Shown here piece after piece: positions 32,195-41,108 of a DNA stretch of 45,817 bases; within the stretch, counting starts at the first letter, position 1; each line of letters starts with the position of its first letter. The notes under the pieces are model-generated. The model ran no database searches, was not told the DNA's origin, and saw nothing but the letters and a program-made list of their open reading frames with translations. The translations under genes were made by a program, and so were the position numbers. The stretch is from an uncultured Clostridia bacterium (GTDB taxonomy: Bacteria > Bacillota > Clostridia > Oscillospirales > Oscillospiraceae), in NCBI GenBank assembly GCA_946620645.1, contig CAMONN010000002.1, positions 1 to 45,817 on the forward strand, written 5' to 3'.

Positions 32195-32998
32195 ATGCCG
32201 GATTTTTCTCAACTGAATGAAATCAGGCGGCGTCGGCCGCTTCTCCACTGTGTGAGCAATCTTGTTTCCATTAACGACTGCGCCAACATCGCGCTTGCCG
32301 CCGGGGCAAGCCCGATGATGGCGCCGGCGGCGGTAGAAGCGGAGGAGATTACGGCGCGGTCCCAGGCAACGGTTCTGAATACCGGGACCCCGGATGAGGA
32401 GCGCTTTCGGACCTGCGAGGCCTGCTTCCTGGCAGTGGAAAAGTTTCCGCAGCCGGTGATTCTCGACCCGGTGGGCGTTGGGGCAAGCAGCTGGCGCCTG
32501 CGGCAGATTCTGGTGCTGCTGGATCACTTCCGCCCGTCGGTCCTGCGGGTAAACTTTGGGGAGGCCCAGGCCTTGTGCGGGGTTTCCGGCCAGGAGCAGG
32601 GCGTCGACAGCGTAAAGTTTGCGTCCGTGGAAGAACGGGCGGAGCTGGCCCGCCGTCTGGCAGGGTACAGGCATACGACAGTTCTGCTCACCGGAGAACA
32701 GGATCTGGTCTCCGATGGGAGCCGGGTCGTCCGGATTTCCGGAGGGAGCGGAAAAACAGGGCTGGTTACCGGCTGCGGGGATATGCTCTCAGTGCTTTGC
32801 GGGGCTTTTGCGGCGGTGGAGCCTGACATGCTGTCGGCAGCCGTGCTGGCCTCCGCGTTCTGGAAGTGCTGCGCCGCAGATGCGGAGGCGGCGTCGAAAA
32901 CCCGCGGAATCGGAAGCTTTCACGAGGCGCTGTTTTCCGCCGCGGAAATGATGACAGCCGAAAAACTGGAGAAAACCAGCAGCATTCAGGCCCTGTAA
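32195..32998 (+). CDS. thiM: Hydroxyethylthiazole kinase
   Basis: A 267-aa ribokinase-fold enzyme that phosphorylates 4-methyl-5-(2-hydroxyethyl)thiazole with ATP. Substrate-site residues lie in RPLLHCVSNLVSINDCANIALAAGASPMM. The core has VILDPVGVGASSWR and RVNFGEAQALCG (the usual N-x-x-E), and the anion hole with catalytic cysteine is GLVTGCGDMLS near residue 192. Together with ThiW it makes a thiazole salvage route. Length matches the family. Confidence 0.95.
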   Translation: MPDFSQLNEIRRRRPLLHCVSNLVSINDCANIALAAGASPMMAPAAVEAEEITARSQATVLNTGTPDEERFRTCEACFLAVEKFPQPVILDPVGVGASSWRLRQILVLLDHFRPSVLRVNFGEAQALCGVSGQEQGVDSVKFASVEERAELARRLAGYRHTTVLLTGEQDLVSDGSRVVRISGGSGKTGLVTGCGDMLSVLCGAFAAVEPDMLSAAVLASAFWKCCAADAEAASKTRGIGSFHEALFSAAEMMTAEKLEKTSSIQAL

Positions 32999-33037
32999 GG
33001 GGCCGATACCATGAAACCGGCAGGGAGTGTTATTAAA

Positions 33038-33667
33038 ATGAAAAGGGAAAGCCTGAAGTTATATGTTGTTACGGACCGAAGCTGGCTGAACGGAGAGAGT
33101 CTGAGAGACCAGGTGGAGAAGGCGCTGCGGGGAGGAGCAAGCTTTGTTCAGCTGAGAGAAAAGAATCTGGACCGGGAGCGGTTTCTGGCGGAGGCAGTGG
33201 AACTTCGCAGCCTTTGCAGACAGTATCAGGTTCCCTTTGTTGTAAATGACAACGTGGAGATCGCCCGTCTCTGTGACGCCGACGGCGTGCACATCGGCCA
33301 GGAGGACATGGCTCTTTCCGAAGCGCGGAAAATGCTGGGCGCCGGAAAGATCATCGGTGTAACCTGCAAGACGGTGGAAGAAGCTCTGAAAGCCCAGGCG
33401 GACGGGGCGGACTATATCGGATCGGGAGCCATGTTTCAAAGCACCGCAAAGCCCGGTGCGAAACCGATCACGGTGGAGCAGCTCCGGGAAATCTGCGCTG
33501 CTGTTTCGATTCCGGTGGTGGCGATCGGCGGGATTACACGGGAGAATGTGACCCGGCTGCGCGATACCGGGATTGCGGGAGTCGCCGTTGTCAGCGCCGT
33601 TTTTCAGCAGAAGGACATCGAGCAGGCGGCACGTGCCCTGTTTGAGACCGTAACACAGTTATTCTGA
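33038..33667 (+). CDS. thiE: Thiamine phosphate synthase
   Basis: A 209-aa TIM-barrel enzyme joining HMP pyrophosphate and thiazole phosphate to thiamine phosphate. Motifs are LKLYVVTDRSWLNGE, GGASFVQLREKNLD, VPFVVNDNVEIARLCDADGVHIGQEDM, IIGVTCKTVEEA (where many have VGxS), DYIGSGAMFQSTAKP and VVAIGGITRENV. Two starts are possible: ATG 33011 after AAGGGG, or ATG 33038 after GGGAG. I prefer 33038 because relatives have only about 7-10 residues before LYxVTDR. Confidence 0.93.
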   Translation: MKRESLKLYVVTDRSWLNGESLRDQVEKALRGGASFVQLREKNLDRERFLAEAVELRSLCRQYQVPFVVNDNVEIARLCDADGVHIGQEDMALSEARKMLGAGKIIGVTCKTVEEALKAQADGADYIGSGAMFQSTAKPGAKPITVEQLREICAAVSIPVVAIGGITRENVTRLRDTGIAGVAVVSAVFQQKDIEQAARALFETVTQLF

Positions 33668-33746
33668 GGGAAACCCTCTGCGGAACATTGGGGGCACCAC
33701 CTTGTTTCGCGTAATAAAATCATTGCTGTACTGAAAGGAGAAACTT

Positions 33747-34541
33747 ATGAAAACAGCACTGACAATCGCTGGATCTGATTCCAGCGGAGGCGCCGGCATC
33801 CAGGCTGATATCAAAACCATGACCGCCAACGGCGTGTATGCCATGAGCGCGATCACGGCCCTGACAGCCCAGAACACAACCGGCGTCCAGGGAATCTTTG
33901 AGGTTCCGGAAAGTTTCCTCGCCATGCAGATCGACAGTATCTTTACCGACATCCGGCCGGATGCCGTCAAGATCGGTATGGTCTCCTCCGCCGGCCTGAT
34001 AGAAGTTATTGCCGAAAGGCTTCGCTTCTACGAGGCTGAGAACATTGTGGTGGACCCGGTTATGGTGGCGACCAGCGGAGCGAAGCTGCTGAGCGACAAC
34101 GCGGTGGATGCTCTGAAGACGCTGCTTCTTCCTCTGGCAACGGTTCTGACACCGAATATTCCGGAAGCGGAGGTCCTGTCCGGAAAGAAAATTCTGACGC
34201 AGGACGACATGGAAGAGGCTGCCAGGAGCATCAGTGAAAAATACGGATGCGCAGTGCTTTGCAAAGGCGGCCACAACATTAATGACGCCAATGATCTCCT
34301 CTTCGACGGTGAAGAGATGCACTGGTTTTACGGTCGGCGGATCGACAACCCGAACACGCACGGGACGGGCTGTACCCTCTCCAGCGCCATAGCCGCAAAC
34401 CTTGCCAAGGGGAGAGACCTCTGCTCTGCGGTAGAACAGGCAAAGAACTATATTTCCGGCGCCCTTTCCGCCATGCTGGATCTCGGCAAAGGTTCCGGCC
34501 CCATGAACCATGCTTTTGCCATTGACGGCAATTACAGGTAG
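33747..34541 (+). CDS. thiD: Hydroxymethylpyrimidine / phosphomethylpyrimidine kinase
   Basis: A 264-aa ribokinase-fold kinase that phosphorylates HMP twice to HMP-PP, the partner substrate of ThiE. It begins with the diagnostic ALTIAGSDSSGGAGIQADIKT, followed by TALTAQNTTGV, VDPVMVATSGAKLL, LTPNIPEAEVL and the catalytic anion hole NTHGTGCTLSSAIAANLA near residue 208. AAAGGAG sets the start. A 79-nt gap separates it from thiE; no terminator is seen there. Confidence 0.96.
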   Translation: MKTALTIAGSDSSGGAGIQADIKTMTANGVYAMSAITALTAQNTTGVQGIFEVPESFLAMQIDSIFTDIRPDAVKIGMVSSAGLIEVIAERLRFYEAENIVVDPVMVATSGAKLLSDNAVDALKTLLLPLATVLTPNIPEAEVLSGKKILTQDDMEEAARSISEKYGCAVLCKGGHNINDANDLLFDGEEMHWFYGRRIDNPNTHGTGCTLSSAIAANLAKGRDLCSAVEQAKNYISGALSAMLDLGKGSGPMNHAFAIDGNYR

Positions 34542-34553
34542 GGGGTGGAAGAC

Positions 34554-35738
34554 GTGGAATCAAGACGTACTACGGTCTTTGAAAACGGTCTCATCTGGTT
34601 TGGGGCCGCCGTCTCCATTGCGGAGATTCTGACAGGAACCTACTTTGCTCCGCTGGGCTTCCGGAGAGGTCTGCTGGCCATTTTGATAGGCCACGTAATC
34701 GGCTGTGGGCTGCTGTTTCTGGCGGGCCTCATCGGCGGGCAGCGCCGTCTGAGCGCGATGGAGACCGTAAAGCTCAGCTTCGGCCGCATCGGAGGACTGT
34801 TTTTCTCGCTGCTTAATATTCTGCAGCTGTTAGGCTGGACGGCGATCATGATTTTTGACGGGGCCGCCGCAGCCGGGGAAATCCTGTCGGTTCCCACATG
34901 GATCTGGTGCCTGATTATCGGGGCGCTGATTCTGCTGTGGATTATGATCGGCATTCAGAATCTCGGAAAGCTGAACACAATCGCCATGTCGGCGCTGTTT
35001 CTGCTGACGGTGGTGCTGTGCTTTGTTATTTTCGGGAAGGGAAGTCTGAGCAGCGCGGCCGGCGATGCCATCAGCTTCGGCGCTGCGGTGGAGCTGTCGG
35101 TGGCCATGCCGCTTTCGTGGCTGCCGCTTATAAGCGACTATACGCGGGAAGCTGAGAAGCCTGTGAAGGCAACAGCCGTCAGTGCCCTTGTTTACGGACT
35201 GGTCAGCTGCTGGATGTATGTGATCGGCATGGGAAGCGCGATCTTCACCGGGGAGAGCGATATCGCCCTGATCATGGTAAAGGCCGGGCTGGGTGTTGTC
35301 GGTCTGCTGATTATTGTGTTTTCAACCGTGACGACGACCTTCCTGGATGCCTGGTCCGCCGGAATATCCAGTGAAGCGGTTTCCCCGAAGCTGAAGGGGA
35401 AGGCGGTTGCCGCGGTTGCGACGATCCTCGGCACTTTGGGGGCAATTTTCCTGCCGCTGGCGGATATTACTGATTTTCTCTACCTGATCGGGTCGGTTTT
35501 CGCGCCGATGATCGCGGTGCAGATTGCCGACACCTTTATCCTGAAACAGGATTGCGGAAAGCAGGCCTTCTCCGTCAGGAACCTTCTGATCTGGCTGCTG
35601 GGTTTTATAGCCTACCGGCTTCTGATGCGGGTCGACCTGATCTGCGGAAATACACTGCCGGACATGGTGATCACCATTCTGCTCTGTGTGGTCTGCGCTA
35701 AACTCGAAGGGAAAAAACAGGCCGGTTCCGTCGGCTGA
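34554..35738 (+). CDS. cytX: Putative hydroxymethylpyrimidine transporter CytX (NCS1 family)
   Basis: A 394-aa permease with about 12 helices. Its N-terminal block TVFENGLIWFGAAVSIAEILTGTYFAPLG and AMPLSWLPLISDYTREAEKP are those of CytX, an NCS1 nucleobase-type transporter found in TPP-regulated operons. It would import HMP for ThiD. The gene starts at a GTG; AGGGGG overlaps an earlier in-frame GTG (34545), so I place the start at GTG 34554 with 8-nt spacing. It is the last gene of the operon, closed by a strong terminator. Confidence 0.9.
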   Translation: MESRRTTVFENGLIWFGAAVSIAEILTGTYFAPLGFRRGLLAILIGHVIGCGLLFLAGLIGGQRRLSAMETVKLSFGRIGGLFFSLLNILQLLGWTAIMIFDGAAAAGEILSVPTWIWCLIIGALILLWIMIGIQNLGKLNTIAMSALFLLTVVLCFVIFGKGSLSSAAGDAISFGAAVELSVAMPLSWLPLISDYTREAEKPVKATAVSALVYGLVSCWMYVIGMGSAIFTGESDIALIMVKAGLGVVGLLIIVFSTVTTTFLDAWSAGISSEAVSPKLKGKAVAAVATILGTLGAIFLPLADITDFLYLIGSVFAPMIAVQIADTFILKQDCGKQAFSVRNLLIWLLGFIAYRLLMRVDLICGNTLPDMVITILLCVVCAKLEGKKQAGSVG

Positions 35739-35784
35739 GCGGGTGTAAGGATCTGTCTGACCCCGCATCTTGCGCAATAACAGA

Positions 35785-35816
35785 ACGGACTCTGTCTACT
35801 GACAGAGTCCGTTTTT
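35785..35816. terminator. Intrinsic terminator between cytX and mtaB
   Basis: Stem ACGGACTCTGTC/GACAGAGTCCGT with a 4-nt loop, then TTTT on the plus strand; convergent genes on either side. Confidence 0.9.
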
Positions 35817-35835
35817 CTGCGGACGGTATTTTCTG

Positions 35836-37128
35836 TTATTCCGGCAACAGCCGGCCCTGAAGCAGCTTCGGCCCCGCCGAGAGAATTTTAACCCGGCGAA
35901 GCTGACCCCGCAGACCCGGCTCCGGGACCTGAACGCGCAGATAGGTGTCGCTGTGGCCGATACTGCCGGAGACGTCTTCGCTTTCAAACAGAACCGGAAG
36001 CACCTGACCGACGCAGGCTTCCCTGTAAGCCCGGCCGGATTCTTCCGACAGCGCCTTGGCCTCCCGGGCGCGGCGGTTTTTTACCGCGTGGGTAAGCTGA
36101 CCGGGCAGACGGTCGGCGGGGGTGCCCGGCCGGCGGGAGTAGGGAAAGACGTGAAGCTCCGAGAAGGCGCATCGGCGCAGAAAGCCGAGAGTTTCGGAGT
36201 GGTCCTCTTCGGTCTCCCCCGGGAAACCGGTGATCAGATCCCCCGTCAGAGCACAGCCCGGGAAATACCGGCGCAGAAGCTCTGCGCGCTCATAAAAGAA
36301 GGCCGTATCATATTTTCGGTTCATGGCCTTCAGGATCCGGTCACAGCCGGACTGCAGGGAGAGGTGAAAATGCCGGCAGACTTTGCCTGTACCTGCAAGC
36401 CGGCGGCAGAAGTCCTCTGTGATCACCGTGGGCTCCAGAGAGCCGAGACGCAGACGCATGCCGCCGGAGACGGCGGAAACCGCCTCCACCAGATCTGCCA
36501 GATCGGGGGACCCTTCCAGATCAAGACCATAGGACGCAACCTCAATACCGGTGAGCACCAGCTCAAGAAAGCCTTCTCTCTGAAGTCTCTCGGTCTCTTT
36601 CACGGCGGCATCAACAGGCATGCTCCGAAGGCTTCCGCGGGTATAGGGAATGATGCAGTAGGTGCAGAAGTTCCGGCAGCCATCCTGTACCCGCAGCATT
36701 GCGCGGGTTCTGCCGGAAACGGCCCCCGCGGGCAGAAGCTCAATCTCTTTCCGGGAAAAGGGCCGGTCAATGTGCGTCGCGGTTTCGCCTGTTTCAACGG
36801 CCCGTTCCACCGCGTCTATAAAAGCCATACGGTCGCCGGTTCCGAAAAGGACGCCGGCTCCGATTTCAGCATTTTCTTCCGGGCTGAGCTGGGCATAGCA
36901 GCCGCAGACGGCGATAACGGCATTTGGATTTTCCTCCTGCAGGCGGCGAATGGTCTGGCGGGATTTGCGCCCGCTTTCGGCGGTTACGGCGCAGGTATTC
37001 ACGATGACGGCATCCGCCGCTTCGCCCGGAGCAGCGGGGGTATGTCCGTCCCGGAGCAGACGCTCCTCCATGGCCTGGGTTTCAAACTGGTTGACTTTAC
37101 AGCCGAGAGTGGCTATCATATACTTCAT
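35836..37128 (-). CDS. mtaB: tRNA t6A37 methylthiotransferase MtaB
   Basis: A 430-aa radical SAM enzyme that adds a methylthio group to t6A37, giving ms2t6A in tRNA. The UPF0004 domain (IATLGCKVNQFETQAMEERL, NTCAVTAESGRKSRQ, VCGCYAQLSPEE) holds three cysteines for the auxiliary cluster. The radical SAM triad is DGCRNFCTYCIIPYTRG near residue 148. SLQSGCDRILKAMNRKY and a C-terminal TRAM-like region follow. KVNQFETQAME and ending features point to MtaB rather than MiaB. I take ATG 37128 with GAGG upstream; the ORF track begins 24 codons earlier in non-coding DNA. It diverges from the cysteine desulfurase gene. Confidence 0.93.
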   Translation of the reverse strand: MKYMIATLGCKVNQFETQAMEERLLRDGHTPAAPGEAADAVIVNTCAVTAESGRKSRQTIRRLQEENPNAVIAVCGCYAQLSPEENAEIGAGVLFGTGDRMAFIDAVERAVETGETATHIDRPFSRKEIELLPAGAVSGRTRAMLRVQDGCRNFCTYCIIPYTRGSLRSMPVDAAVKETERLQREGFLELVLTGIEVASYGLDLEGSPDLADLVEAVSAVSGGMRLRLGSLEPTVITEDFCRRLAGTGKVCRHFHLSLQSGCDRILKAMNRKYDTAFFYERAELLRRYFPGCALTGDLITGFPGETEEDHSETLGFLRRCAFSELHVFPYSRRPGTPADRLPGQLTHAVKNRRAREAKALSEESGRAYREACVGQVLPVLFESEDVSGSIGHSDTYLRVQVPEPGLRGQLRRVKILSAGPKLLQGRLLPE

Positions 37129-37199
37129 AGAAAACCTCACATAAGGAATTGCCACACCGGCCTGCGGACCGGTTCGCAGTGGCAGATACGGAGAGAACA

Positions 37200-38327
37200 A
37201 TGCATTATCTGGATAATTCCGCCACCACGCAGGTCTGCCCGGAAGCGGCGCAGGCCGCAGTGGAGGCGATGACTGTCACTTTCGGTAACCCCAGCTCCAC
37301 GCACACGGCGGGCCGGGAAGCCAAAAGACTGCTGGACCGCTCCCGCGCGTCGGTTGCAAAGGCCCTTGGCTGCCGGCCGGAGGAGCTGATCTTTACCTCC
37401 TGCGGCTCTGAAAGTGACAACTGGGCCCTTCTGGCCGGGGCGGAAAGCATGAAGCGCCGCGGCAGGCACATCATTAGTTCCGCAGCCGAGCATGACGCCA
37501 TCCGCCGCAGCCTGGACTTGCTGGAGTCCCAGGGCTACGAGGTGACCCGCCTGAAACCGGGGGCCTCCGGGGCGGTTCCGGCGGACGCGGTTCGGAAGGC
37601 CCTGCGGGAGGATACTGTTCTCGTCTCGCTGATGCTGGTAAACAATGAAACGGGCTCGGTAACGGATATCAAGGCCGTTTCAGCGGTCCTGAAAGAGGCC
37701 GGCTCTTCCGCGCTGCTCCACACCGATGCGGTGCAGGCCTTCCTGAAGATCCCCTTTTCTCCCGATTCCCTCGGAGCGGACATGATCAGCGTCAGCGGCC
37801 ATAAAGTACACGCGCCGAAGGGGATCGGGGCGCTCTATGTCCGGAAGGGATTGCGGCTGCGGCCGATGATCCTGGGCGGAAGCCAGGAGGAGGGGCGGAG
37901 GGCCGGAACAGAGGCCACCGCGCAAATTGCCGCCTTTGCAGCCGCCTGTGAGGCGGCGCTGCCAAAGCTGGAGGAAAATGCGGAGAAGATGCGCATGCAG
38001 CGGGAAGAGCTGATCCGCCGGCTTTCCGCCGACATTCCGGAGCTGAAGGTCCTGGGAGGCGGCGCTCCACATATTCTGTCGGTGTCCCTTCCCGGCTGGC
38101 GCAGCGAAGTGCTGATGAACTTCCTGGAAGCCCGCGAAGTATACGTATCAAAAAGCTCCGCCTGCAAAAAAGGCGGGCGGAGCCATGTACTGGAAGCCAT
38201 GGGTCTGGACACAAGAACTGTAGACGGCGCCCTTCGCATCGGGCTGAGCCGCTTTACATCTCAGGAGGATCTGGACGCTCTGTGCCTCGGGCTGCGGGAT
38301 GCCCACACGCAGCTTGCGCACCGCTAG
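37200..38327 (+). CDS. Cysteine desulfurase (NifS/IscS family)
   Basis: A 375-aa PLP enzyme that takes sulfur from cysteine as a persulfide for Fe-S cluster or tRNA thiolation. Motifs are MHYLDNSATTQVCPEA, FGNPSSTHTAGREAKRLL, FTSCGSESDNWAL, AEHDAIRRSL (PLP-stacking His), LHTDAVQAFLK, the Schiff-base lysine in ISVSGHKVHAPKGIG, and the sulfur-accepting cysteine in SKSSACKKGGRSHVLEAMG (about residue 322). GGAGA precedes the ATG; the ORF-track extension is spurious. No iscU or thiI is adjacent. The 71-nt gap to mtaB contains nested inverted repeats (GCCAC/GTGGC and CCGG/CCGG). Confidence 0.93.
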   Translation: MHYLDNSATTQVCPEAAQAAVEAMTVTFGNPSSTHTAGREAKRLLDRSRASVAKALGCRPEELIFTSCGSESDNWALLAGAESMKRRGRHIISSAAEHDAIRRSLDLLESQGYEVTRLKPGASGAVPADAVRKALREDTVLVSLMLVNNETGSVTDIKAVSAVLKEAGSSALLHTDAVQAFLKIPFSPDSLGADMISVSGHKVHAPKGIGALYVRKGLRLRPMILGGSQEEGRRAGTEATAQIAAFAAACEAALPKLEENAEKMRMQREELIRRLSADIPELKVLGGGAPHILSVSLPGWRSEVLMNFLEAREVYVSKSSACKKGGRSHVLEAMGLDTRTVDGALRIGLSRFTSQEDLDALCLGLRDAHTQLAHR

Positions 38328-38373
38328 GCGAAGTGTCACGGATGCCGGCACCCGGGTGGGTCCCGGGCCCGGG

Positions 38374-39759
38374 TTAATCGCTGTCCGTCTTCCGATCTGC
38401 TCCGATGTCTGTTTCAGGCGGGGTCTGGGATGGAAGGTCCTCCGTGACGGCGGGGGGCGCCGCTTTGCGCTTCTCCCGCTCGTGCTTCAGTTCTTCCCGC
38501 CGGACGCTGGCCTTTTTGACAACCTGCAGGGTGGCGGGGTCAATATAGTCTATTTCCTTGTAATCGGCGATCTCCCACGGGAGGTCGCTTTTTTTCAGCT
38601 TCCGGACGATGAGCTTTGTTGCCAGGGTATAGATGACGACAAAAACCGGTACGCCCAGCAGCATGCCCCAGAAACCGAAAAGACCGCTGCCGAGGATGAT
38701 GGAGAACATTACCCAGAAGCCGGTAATGCCGGTTGAACTGCCGAGAATTCTGGGACCGATGATGTTTCCGTCAATCTGCTGCAGGATAACGATAAATACG
38801 ATGAAAATCAGAGCTTTGGTGGGGTCCACCATCAGAATGATCAGTGCACTGGGCACCAGGCCGATGAAGGGACCGAAGAAGGGAATAATGTTGGTGACGC
38901 CCACAATGACACTGACCAGCAGGGTATAGGGCATGCGGAGGATGGCGCAGACAATATAGCAGATGATGCCGATAATCAGAGAATCCAGGAGCTTTCCAGT
39001 CAGAAAGCTCATAAAGGTGCGGTCCACAAACAGCATCCCGGCGCGAAGGCGGTCGGCCGTTTCCACGCTGAAGATGGAGTAGGTCAGACGCTTGAGGGCG
39101 GCCAGATAGCCTTCTTTGTCCCCGAGAAGATAGATGGACACGATTATACCGATGATCAGGTTGTAGATGCTCCTGGCGAAGCCGTAAACACCGGAGGTGA
39201 CCGAGGTGATCAGATTTCCCAGCTGGGGCAGGAGCTTGGTTTCCAGCCAGTTGCCGACGTTGGCGTTAAAGTTGTCCAGAACTTCACCGGCGTACTGGTC
39301 CAGTTCGGGATAATCCTTCAGCAGTCCGTCCAGCCAGGTGGAAAAGTTCTGCGCATAGGTGCCGCTGTTCTGTACCAGAGTCTGAACACTCGAAAGCATC
39401 TGCGGGATGATGAGGTACACCAGGGCAACCAGAACGAGGATCAGGATAACCTCTGCAAACAGGATAGACAGGACACGGGCAAATTTTTTCCCGCCACTCT
39501 TTTTGCTCTTGCGGTAAAGCGCCCTCCCCAGCGGAAGAAACAGCCAGTTCTCCATGAACTTCATCAGCGGGGACAGCAGGTAGCAGATGACCACGCCCCA
39601 TATAAAAGGCGCCAGAATCGACAGCAGCCTGCGGACGGCCTTGCCCAGGACGGAAATGTTTCCCAGTGCGAAATAGAACAGCAGGGATGCCGCAATCACA
39701 CAGAAGGCGGTCAGGCCCCAGTTCATATAGGTTCTGTCCCATTTAAAACGCCGTCTCAT
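38374..39759 (-). CDS. AI-2E family transporter (permease)
   Basis: A 461-aa membrane protein with about eight helices and long charged tail. The C-terminal core IGVTNIIPFFGPFIGLVPSALIILMVDP and LQQIDGNIIGPRILGSSTGITGFWVMFSIILGSGLFGFWGMLLGVP is diagnostic. Members include TqsA (AI-2 export) and Na+/H+ antiporters, so the substrate is open. The last 80 residues are hydrophilic (REELKHEREKRKAAPP...). AAAGGAG is 6 nt before the start. Confidence 0.93.
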   Translation of the reverse strand: MRRRFKWDRTYMNWGLTAFCVIAASLLFYFALGNISVLGKAVRRLLSILAPFIWGVVICYLLSPLMKFMENWLFLPLGRALYRKSKKSGGKKFARVLSILFAEVILILVLVALVYLIIPQMLSSVQTLVQNSGTYAQNFSTWLDGLLKDYPELDQYAGEVLDNFNANVGNWLETKLLPQLGNLITSVTSGVYGFARSIYNLIIGIIVSIYLLGDKEGYLAALKRLTYSIFSVETADRLRAGMLFVDRTFMSFLTGKLLDSLIIGIICYIVCAILRMPYTLLVSVIVGVTNIIPFFGPFIGLVPSALIILMVDPTKALIFIVFIVILQQIDGNIIGPRILGSSTGITGFWVMFSIILGSGLFGFWGMLLGVPVFVVIYTLATKLIVRKLKKSDLPWEIADYKEIDYIDPATLQVVKKASVRREELKHEREKRKAAPPAVTEDLPSQTPPETDIGADRKTDSD

Positions 39760-39836
39760 TGAAGGCTCCTTTCCAGCTTGTCACTCCCATCCGAAGACGG
39801 AAAGATCAAAAGCAAGACCCCGTGTCAGTGGTCCCT

Positions 39837-39865
39837 ATTGTACTATTTTGCTCCCCTTCCGTCAA
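39837..39865 (-). promoter_or_regulatory. Sigma-A promoter for the AI-2E family gene
   Basis: TTGACG, 17-nt spacer, TACAAT on the minus strand, about 78 nt before the ATG. Confidence 0.7.
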
Positions 39866-39919
39866 GCGTTTTGCCCTGGCCGGAAAGCGGAAGGGAGGGA
39901 CGGAGTGATAACATTTCAT

Positions 39920-39948
39920 TTGACAGCGGGGCATGGTTCATATATAAT
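39920..39948 (+). promoter_or_regulatory. Consensus sigma-A promoter of the serC-serA-MTAN-alaX operon
   Basis: TTGACA, 17-nt spacer, TATAAT, both hexamers perfect. The leader to serC is about 70 nt and shows no riboswitch or T-box motif. Confidence 0.88.
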
Positions 39949-40025
39949 TTTGCGGAATAACGTCATGAAATATCTGATAAACAGCTGCCGCATCCGCGGC
40001 GATATGTGAGGACGAAGGGAAAGCC

Positions 40026-41108
40026 ATGACAGAAGACAGAGTCTATAACTTTTCAGCCGGGCCGTCCATCCTGCCGGAGCCGGTTCTGCAGCGGGCCCGG
40101 GCGGAACTGATGAACTATCGGGGTACCGGTATGTCGGTGATGGAGATGAGTCATCGGAGCGCCGCTTTTTCCGAGATCTTTGCTGAGACCAAGGAGAAGT
40201 TCCGTAAGCTGATGCGGGTGCCCGGGAGCCATGAGATTCTCTTCCTTCAGGGCGGAGCGACGCTGCAGTTTGCCGCAATCCCCATGAACCTGATGGAAGG
40301 CGGGACGGCTGACTATGCGATAACGGGGAACTTCTCAGGAAAAGCCGCGAAGGAGGCGGAGAAGTACGGCACGGTGAATATTGCCTTCAGTACGGAATCC
40401 TGCGGCCACAGCCGCATTCCGGCCCAGGAGGAGCTGCGGCTGACCCCGGATGCAAAGTATTTCTACTACTGCGCCAATAACACCATATACGGAACGGAAT
40501 GGCAGTATGTTCCGGAATCGGGTTCTCCCCTGGTCTGCGACATGTCGTCAGACATCCTGTCCCGGCCGGTGGATGTGGGGAAGTTCGGCCTGATCTATGC
40601 GGGCGCCCAGAAAAACCTGGCGCCGGCGGGCCTGACGGTGGTTATTGTGGATAAAAGTCTTGCCGGGCGGGAGCTTCCGTATACCCCGCAGATCATGAGC
40701 TATGAAACGATGATCCGCCACGACTCTCTGCTGAACACCCCGCCCTGCTGGTGCATCTACATGCTGTCCCTGATGCTGGACTGGGTCCAGGAACAAGGCG
40801 GCGCAGCAGGTATGGAGCAGCTGAAAAAGGCCAGGGCGCAGCTGGTGTATGACTGTCTGGATGACAGCAGGCTGTTTCATGCCCATGCGGAAAAAGGCTC
40901 CCGCAGCGACATGAATGTGACCTTCCGCACCGGTGATGCGGCGCTGGATGCCGAGTTTATCGCCTTCGCCGCAGCGCGGGGGCTGGCAAACCTGAAGGGG
41001 CACAAGCTGGCAGGCGGTATGCGGGCGTCTCTCTACAACGCCATGCCAATCGAAGGCGCGGAGGCTCTGGTAAGGACCATAAAGGAGTTTGAAAGAAACC
41101 ATGTTTAA
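40026..41108 (+). CDS. serC: Phosphoserine aminotransferase
   Basis: A 360-aa PLP enzyme converting 3-phosphohydroxypyruvate and glutamate to phosphoserine and 2-oxoglutarate. It begins VYNFSAGPSILPEPVL, with GTGMSVMEMSHRSAAF and FLQGGATLQFAAIPMNL for cofactor binding, DMSSDILSRPVDVGKFGLIYAGAQKNLAPAG with the Schiff-base lysine near residue 197, and TPPCWCIYMLSLMLDW. Length is typical (about 360). Its end overlaps the serA start by 8 nt. Confidence 0.97.
   Translation: MTEDRVYNFSAGPSILPEPVLQRARAELMNYRGTGMSVMEMSHRSAAFSEIFAETKEKFRKLMRVPGSHEILFLQGGATLQFAAIPMNLMEGGTADYAITGNFSGKAAKEAEKYGTVNIAFSTESCGHSRIPAQEELRLTPDAKYFYYCANNTIYGTEWQYVPESGSPLVCDMSSDILSRPVDVGKFGLIYAGAQKNLAPAGLTVVIVDKSLAGRELPYTPQIMSYETMIRHDSLLNTPPCWCIYMLSLMLDWVQEQGGAAGMEQLKKARAQLVYDCLDDSRLFHAHAEKGSRSDMNVTFRTGDAALDAEFIAFAAARGLANLKGHKLAGGMRASLYNAMPIEGAEALVRTIKEFERNHV

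Noticed and set aside
37141-37199. Nested inverted repeats between mtaB and the cysteine desulfurase gene
   Set aside because: GCCAC/GTGGC around CCGG/CCGG could form a hairpin, but there is no T-run or known motif, and short GC repeats are frequent here.
38334-38372. CCCGGG-rich repeat after the cysteine desulfurase gene as terminator
   Set aside because: Several overlapping CCCGGG units allow hairpins, but there is no T-tract. I could not support a terminator call.
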